A stretch of DNA of 8,041 nucleotides from Pyrobaculum sp. (lineage in GTDB: Archaea > Thermoproteota > Thermoprotei > Thermoproteales > Thermoproteaceae): assembly GCA_020833205.1 (NCBI GenBank), contig JAJHQT010000038.1, positions 1 to 8,041 of the forward strand. Direction: 5' to 3'. Position numbers and translations under genes: made by a program. Positions within the stretch are counted from its first letter, which is position 1. Every line of letters begins with the position of its first letter. The notes below the pieces were generated by a model that did no database searches, had not been told where the DNA came from, and saw only the letters and a list, made by a program, of their open reading frames with translations. This document shows positions 4,193-8,041 of the stretch, piece after piece.

Positions 4193-6550
4193 GTGGAGTT
4201 AAGAGTCTGGCCTTTAGACGCGACGTATGCGGTAGTTGGCGGAGTGTCTGAGGTACGGATTTTCGCCGTTTCGGAGGATGGGAAAAGAGTGGTGGTTGTA
4301 GATAGGTCTTTTAGGCCGTATTTCTACATCGACTGTCCAGATTGCGAGGCACACGTCGTCAAGACGTCTCTTTCCCGCGTGGCGCCTGTGGAGACGGTGG
4401 AAGTGGTAGAGAGGAGGTTTCTGGGGCGGCTTAGGAGATTTTTAAGAGTGGTGGCGAAGGTGCCTGAGGATGTGCGGAGGCTGAGGGAGGTGGCGCGCGA
4501 AATCCCTGGGGTTCTGGGCGTGTACGAGGCCGACATCCGTTACTACATGCGTTACTTAATCGACAAGGGGGTCGTACCATGTAGCTGGAATGTGGCTGAG
4601 GTGGAGGAGGCGGGTAGGCTGGGACACCTCCCTCAATATGTAGTAAAGGAGTGGAAAGGCGTAGAGGCAGGTTTCCCGCCGGCTCTCCGCGTTTTGGCGT
4701 TTGACATAGAGGTGTACAACGAAAGGGGGTCTCCTGAACCGGCGCGGGACCCCGTGATCATGCTCGCCGTCAAGACCAACGACGGCCACGAAGAGGTGTT
4801 TGAAGCCGCAGGTAAAGACGACAAAGAGGTCTTGCGGAGGTTTGTGGAGTTTGTAAAGACGTACGACCCCGACGTTATCGTCGGCTACAACTCTAACAAG
4901 TTTGACTGGCCTTACCTGGCGGAGCGGGCGAAGGTGGTGGGGGTCCCGCTTAGGGTGGATAGACTCGGCGGCGCGCCTCAGCAGAGCGTATACGGACATT
5001 GGTCTCTCGTGGGTAGGGCCAACGTCGATCTTTACAACATAGTGGAGGAGTTCCCCGAGATTAAGTTAAAGACTCTCGACAGAGTGGCTGAGTACTTCGG
5101 AGTTATGAAGAGAGAAGAACGCGTCCTGATACCTGGCCACGAGATATATAAATATTGGAACGACCCCAGCAGGCGGCCGTTGCTTAGGCAGTACGTGCTG
5201 GACGACGTCAGGTCGACGCTGGGTCTTGCTGATAAGCTTCTGCCGTTTCTCATCCAGCTCTCTGCGGTGTCTGGCCTGCCGCTTGACCAGGTGGTAGCCG
5301 CCAGCGTAGGCAACAGGGTGGAGTGGATGCTCCTCCGCTACGCGTACCGCCTGGGCGAGGTGGCCCCTAACAGGGAGGAGCGGGAATACGAGCCGTATAA
5401 AGGGGCCATCGTCCTAGAGCCGAAGCCAGGTCTCTACGACGACATACTGGTACTGGACTTCTCGGCGATGTATCCAAGCGTGATGATGAAGTACAACCTG
5501 TCGCCAGACACTTACCTAGAGCCAGGCGAACCGGACCCGCCGGAGGGCGTCATAGTCGCGCCTGAGGTGGGCCACCGCTTCAGGAAAAGCCCTGTCGGCT
5601 TCGTTCCCCAGGTCTTGCGGGAGCTTGTGGCACTTAGGAAGGCGGTTAGAGAGGAGATGAAGAAGTACAGGCCCGACACGCCTGAGTATAGAATACTCGA
5701 CGAAAGGCAGAAGGCGCTTAAAGTCATGGCCAACGCGATGTATGGCTATTTGGGGTGGGTGGGGGCCCGTTGGTATAAGAGAGAGGTGGCTGAGTCTGTC
5801 ACGGCCTTTGCCAGATCTATCTTAAGAGACGTCATAGAGTACGCAAAGAAGATCGGCATAACTGTGGCGTATGGCGACACAGACAGCCTTTTTGTTAAGA
5901 AGGGGGGAGACGTGGAGAGACTGATCAAGTACGTAGAGGAGCGGCATGGGATTGAGATCAAGGTGGAGAAAGACTACGCCAAGGTTCTCTTCACCGAGGC
6001 CAAGAAAAGGTACGCCGGTCTTTTAAGAGACGGACGGATAGACATAGTGGGGTTCGAGGTGGTTCGCGGCGACTGGTGTGAACTGGCTAAAGAGGTGCAA
6101 CTGAAGACGATTGAGCTTATCCTGACGTCTAGAGACCTCGCCCAAGCAAGGCAAAGCGTTGTGAGGTATGTAAGAGATGTCATCGAAAAGTTGAAGAGGT
6201 ATGAGTTCAATCTGGAAGACCTCATTATTTGGAAGACCTTGGATAAGGAGCTGGACGAGTATAAGGTCCGCCCACCTCACGTCGCCGCCGCCTTGCTTCT
6301 AAAGAAACGCGGCTATAAGGTCGGCAAAGGCACGACAATAGGCTACGTGGTGGTGAGAGGCGGAGAGAAGATCTCCCAGAGGGCCGTGCCGTACATTCTT
6401 ATAGATGACATAAAGGCCATAGACATAGATTACTATATCGAGAAGCAGATCATACCAGCGGCGTTGAGGATCGCCGAGGTTATCGGAGTAAAGGAAAGCG
6501 ACCTCAAAACAGGTCGTCCTGAAAAGACTTTACTGGACTTTCTTAGTTAA
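4193..6550 (+). CDS. polB: Family B DNA polymerase, archaeal PolB3 type, with 3'-5' proofreading exonuclease
   Basis: A complete 785-residue DNA-dependent DNA polymerase. Exonuclease motifs: Exo I FDIE with Asp171 and Glu173, Exo II GYNSNKFD (231-238), Exo III YVLDD (334-338). The YKGA hinge is at 402-405. Polymerase motifs: A, DFSAMYPSV with Asp422; B, KVMANAMYG with Lys510, Asn514, Tyr517; C, YGDTDS with Asp562 and Asp564. All catalytic acids are present. Motif B (NAMYGYLGW) places it with PolB3 and not with the PolB1 group (NATYGVFG-like). In the N-terminal domain, VPEDV (90-94) matches the PQDV of Pyrococcus enzymes whose Pro and Val line the pocket that stalls at template uracil. The C terminus (KTLLDFL, 778-784) resembles a clamp-binding PIP box. 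I chose GTG at 4193: it gives the family N terminus (V/M-E-L-R-V-W-P-L-D) and fits the AT box; ATG at 4175 would add six residues (MFSLNS) with no support. The 3' end overlaps dnaG by 21 bases. Confidence 0.95.
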   Translation: MELRVWPLDATYAVVGGVSEVRIFAVSEDGKRVVVVDRSFRPYFYIDCPDCEAHVVKTSLSRVAPVETVEVVERRFLGRLRRFLRVVAKVPEDVRRLREVAREIPGVLGVYEADIRYYMRYLIDKGVVPCSWNVAEVEEAGRLGHLPQYVVKEWKGVEAGFPPALRVLAFDIEVYNERGSPEPARDPVIMLAVKTNDGHEEVFEAAGKDDKEVLRRFVEFVKTYDPDVIVGYNSNKFDWPYLAERAKVVGVPLRVDRLGGAPQQSVYGHWSLVGRANVDLYNIVEEFPEIKLKTLDRVAEYFGVMKREERVLIPGHEIYKYWNDPSRRPLLRQYVLDDVRSTLGLADKLLPFLIQLSAVSGLPLDQVVAASVGNRVEWMLLRYAYRLGEVAPNREEREYEPYKGAIVLEPKPGLYDDILVLDFSAMYPSVMMKYNLSPDTYLEPGEPDPPEGVIVAPEVGHRFRKSPVGFVPQVLRELVALRKAVREEMKKYRPDTPEYRILDERQKALKVMANAMYGYLGWVGARWYKREVAESVTAFARSILRDVIEYAKKIGITVAYGDTDSLFVKKGGDVERLIKYVEERHGIEIKVEKDYAKVLFTEAKKRYAGLLRDGRIDIVGFEVVRGDWCELAKEVQLKTIELILTSRDLAQARQSVVRYVRDVIEKLKRYEFNLEDLIIWKTLDKELDEYKVRPPHVAAALLLKKRGYKVGKGTTIGYVVVRGGEKISQRAVPYILIDDIKAIDIDYYIEKQIIPAALRIAEVIGVKESDLKTGRPEKTLLDFLS

Positions 6551-7732
6551 TTGTTCAAAAGTAATTATTTTCATATCTTCAGGTACTTTAGTCAAGGGGC
6601 CTACCCTAGCAGTGATTATAATTTTTACACCCTTCTTTGTAGCTAGATCTACTATCCTCTGCGTGGTTATTCCGTCGAGAATTATGGCGTATATGGAGTC
6701 GCCTGTCGTCGCCAAGAAGTCGGGTAGTTCTCTGACCGGCATCTTCTTCAGTAGCGTCCAATTGGCGTCGTAGACCTCCGCCTCAAGTGTGCCAAGCATC
6801 TCTTCTATTTTCTTGGAGATGTCAAAGGGGAATTGAGGCATGGCCTCAGCCGGCTGCACCGTGGGTTGAGGAGGGGGGACCTCCGTCTTTTCTCCTGTTT
6901 TCTGCTGTGCGAGCCACTCTTCTAGTGTGACTTTGTTTCTAAGCGCCTTGGCTATCTCCTTTGCGGTTAGCTGTTCCACCTCTTTGCCAGGGGGCGCACG
7001 GGCTATGTAGTCTACGTGCGCCACCTTCAGCAGTTCTTTCAGCACAAGTTCGCCGCCTTTGTCGCCGTCGATGAAGACTGTGACTGATTTCTTTTTGCTT
7101 AGGTCTACTATCGTCTGCGGTATCCCCTTGCTGATGCCCTCTAGAGCTATGGCGTTTCTATAGCCGTGTTTCACCAAGTTGACTACGTCGGCTCTTCCCT
7201 CTACTATGATTATCGAGTCAGATTTGTCGACGTCGGGGCCCGCCGGCAACTTCTCTGCGCCGTATTCAATGACCTCAGCCTTCGCGACGTCCTCTTTTAG
7301 CTTATCAATGATCTCTTTTGTGTCCGGGAGGATCTCCTCCTCTATTAACTTTACCAGCTCTTTGGCTCTCTCAACAATTCTTTTTCTTTTCTCTTCGCGT
7401 AGGTCTCTAATCTCTAGTACCTTTACCGAGGCTGGGTAGGGCCCTACTCTCTCTACGCTCTCGATGAGAGCCGCTATTAGGGCCGTTTCGTATCGGTCTA
7501 AGTTGCTCGGTATGTATATCTTGGCTTTGGTCTTGCCGTTTTTCTCAACTATCTCAACCTCTACCCTCCCGACTCGTCCCATCATCTGAAGCTCTCTTAA
7601 ATCCATGTCTTTTCCAAGTAGCCCTTCTGTCTGAGAGAACATAGCACCTATTATATCAGATTTGTCAACGCTGCCGTTTACCTCTATTTGCACAACGATC
7701 ATGTATTTAGCCACTATGGTTAAGGCTCCCAT
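6530..7732 (-). CDS. dnaG: Archaeal DnaG-like protein with Toprim domain (primase homologue, exosome subunit)
   Basis: A complete 400-residue archaeal DnaG. The order is an archaeal-specific N-terminal domain (1-165) with the highly characteristic AKYMIVVQIEVNGSVDKSD start and FSQTEGLLGKDMDLRELQMMGR segment, a charged helical stretch (110-155), a Toprim domain (about 172-260) with the metal-binding Glu178 in IIIVEGRAD and Asp222/Asp224 in FIDGDKGG, a proline-rich linker (286-298), and a C-terminal domain (about 303-400). There is no zinc-binding domain, as expected for archaeal members. In archaea the protein is best known as a subunit of the RNA exosome helping with A-rich RNA, and primer synthesis has been shown for some members, so 'primase' should not be taken as its only role. 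The ATG at 7732 gives the family N terminus and has AGAGGG (positions -11 to -6) and an AT box at about -24. It converges on the polymerase gene, whose 3' end it overlaps by 21 bases. Confidence 0.95.
   Translation of the reverse strand: MGALTIVAKYMIVVQIEVNGSVDKSDIIGAMFSQTEGLLGKDMDLRELQMMGRVGRVEVEIVEKNGKTKAKIYIPSNLDRYETALIAALIESVERVGPYPASVKVLEIRDLREEKRKRIVERAKELVKLIEEEILPDTKEIIDKLKEDVAKAEVIEYGAEKLPAGPDVDKSDSIIIVEGRADVVNLVKHGYRNAIALEGISKGIPQTIVDLSKKKSVTVFIDGDKGGELVLKELLKVAHVDYIARAPPGKEVEQLTAKEIAKALRNKVTLEEWLAQQKTGEKTEVPPPQPTVQPAEAMPQFPFDISKKIEEMLGTLEAEVYDANWTLLKKMPVRELPDFLATTGDSIYAIILDGITTQRIVDLATKKGVKIIITARVGPLTKVPEDMKIITFEQLTKKVQ
6622..6626 (+). terminator. Possible T-rich terminator for the polymerase transcript, inside antisense dnaG
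   Basis: The first run of five T residues on the plus strand after the polymerase stop (6548-6550) is in TATAATTTTTACA, about 72 bases downstream and within the dnaG coding region read antisense. Archaeal RNA polymerase can stop at such U-runs without a hairpin. If used, the polymerase mRNA carries a tail of at least 70 bases complementary to the dnaG 3' end. This is a weak, single-element call. Confidence 0.25.
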
Positions 7733-7752
7733 GGCTGCCCTCTAGACTCAAC

Positions 7753-7759
7753 TTTAAAA
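7753..7759 (-). promoter_or_regulatory. TATA-like box of dnaG
   Basis: On the minus strand TTTTAAA occupies positions -27 to -21 relative to the dnaG ATG at 7732, preceded by GAA-rich sequence that could serve as the TFB recognition element. The distance predicts a transcript starting at or within a few bases of the start codon. An AGAGGG just upstream of the ATG is then either untranscribed or chance. Confidence 0.5.
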
Positions 7760-7778
7760 TTCTTTCCTCTTCCAATAG

Positions 7779-7786
7779 ATTTAAAC
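7779..7786 (+). promoter_or_regulatory. TATA-like box of the methionine aminopeptidase gene
   Basis: ATTTAAAC is centred about 24-25 bases before the ATG at 7807 and is preceded by the purine-rich AATAG, a reasonable TFB recognition element. No Shine-Dalgarno sequence lies between it and the ATG, so a leaderless mRNA is likely. The box is about 26 bases from the opposing dnaG box; the 74-base divergent region therefore holds two back-to-back core promoters. Confidence 0.5.
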
Positions 7787-7806
7787 CTCAAGCCTCATCT
7801 GTAGCG

Positions 7807-8041
7807 ATGCTCAGAATATTACGGCAAGTAGGCGATGTGGTGCACAAGGCGCTTAGATACGCAATAGATTTGACGCAACCTGGCACCCCGGTGTTAGAAA
7901 TTTGTGAAAAAGTTGAGGCGTTCATACGGGCTAACGACGCAAAGCCGGCATTTCCTGTTAACATAAGCATAAACGAAGTGGCGGCACATTACACAGCAAA
8001 GCGAGGCGATGATCTTACCATCCCAAAGACAGGTCTCGTGA
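7807..8041 (+). CDS. map: Methionine aminopeptidase, type II (3' partial)
   Basis: The first 78 codons of a metalloprotease that removes the initiator methionine from new proteins in the cytoplasm. The N-terminal helices and the segment KPAFPVNISINEVAAHYTAKRGD (about residues 46-68) match archaeal and eukaryotic type II enzymes; the His of AAHYT (residue 61) corresponds to the conserved substrate-contacting His near residue 62 of the Pyrococcus enzyme. The five metal ligands (Asp, Asp, His, Glu, Glu) all lie downstream, past the window edge, so catalytic integrity cannot be judged. Upstream in-frame codons offer no better start, and the TATA-like box spacing supports the ATG at 7807. It is divergent from dnaG. 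Archaeal type II enzymes are usually about 290-300 residues, so roughly three quarters is missing here. Confidence 0.9.
   Translation, partial: MLRILRQVGDVVHKALRYAIDLTQPGTPVLEICEKVEAFIRANDAKPAFPVNISINEVAAHYTAKRGDDLTIPKTGLV

Noticed and set aside
4556..4999. A 147-codon minus-strand ORF inside the polymerase gene.
   Set aside because: It runs antisense to the exonuclease domain with motifs Exo I and II intact on the plus strand; its protein shows no recognisable domain.
5478..5491. GTGATGATGAAG as a possible RNA box motif or repeat.
   Set aside because: These are the Val-Met-Met-Lys codons of polymerase motif A; no partner box is nearby.

Overview
The window looks like a piece of a hyperthermophilic crenarchaeal chromosome, most likely Thermoproteales (Pyrobaculum or Thermoproteus relatives). 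The basis is a PolB3-type family B DNA polymerase with crenarchaeal motifs, an archaeal (non-bacterial) DnaG, a type II methionine aminopeptidase, genes packed with almost no spacer, and AT-rich boxes placed about 25 bases before start codons, as expected for leaderless archaeal mRNAs. The genus is an inference from protein character, not from a search.

Positions 1-3698 (+ strand) hold an ABC importer operon of the BMP/Nup nucleoside type: the C-terminal part of a BMP-family substrate-binding protein, a double-domain ATPase, and two inner-membrane permeases. The ATPase and first permease overlap by 4 bases and the two permeases by 10 bases, so they are probably translated together. The likely role is uptake of purine nucleosides or similar compounds for salvage or catabolism. 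A 9-bp direct repeat and a TATA-like box sit in the short gap before the ATPase gene and suggest a second, internal promoter.

Positions 3701-4149 (- strand) hold a two-gene unit: a 33-residue small ORF too short for routine gene calling, joined by an ATGA overlap to a 116-residue orphan membrane protein. The unit is convergent with the transporter operon (2-base gap) and divergent from the polymerase gene, sharing a 43-base AT-rich intergenic region with it. This is the least explained part of the window.

Positions 4193-8041 hold information-processing genes: a PolB3-type replicative DNA polymerase (+), archaeal DnaG (-) whose 3' end overlaps the polymerase 3' end by 21 bases, and, divergent from dnaG across 74 bases, the first 78 codons of a methionine aminopeptidase (+), cut by the window end. 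No RNA genes, mobile elements, CRISPR arrays or other repeats were recognised, and no gene-free stretch exceeds 100 bases.
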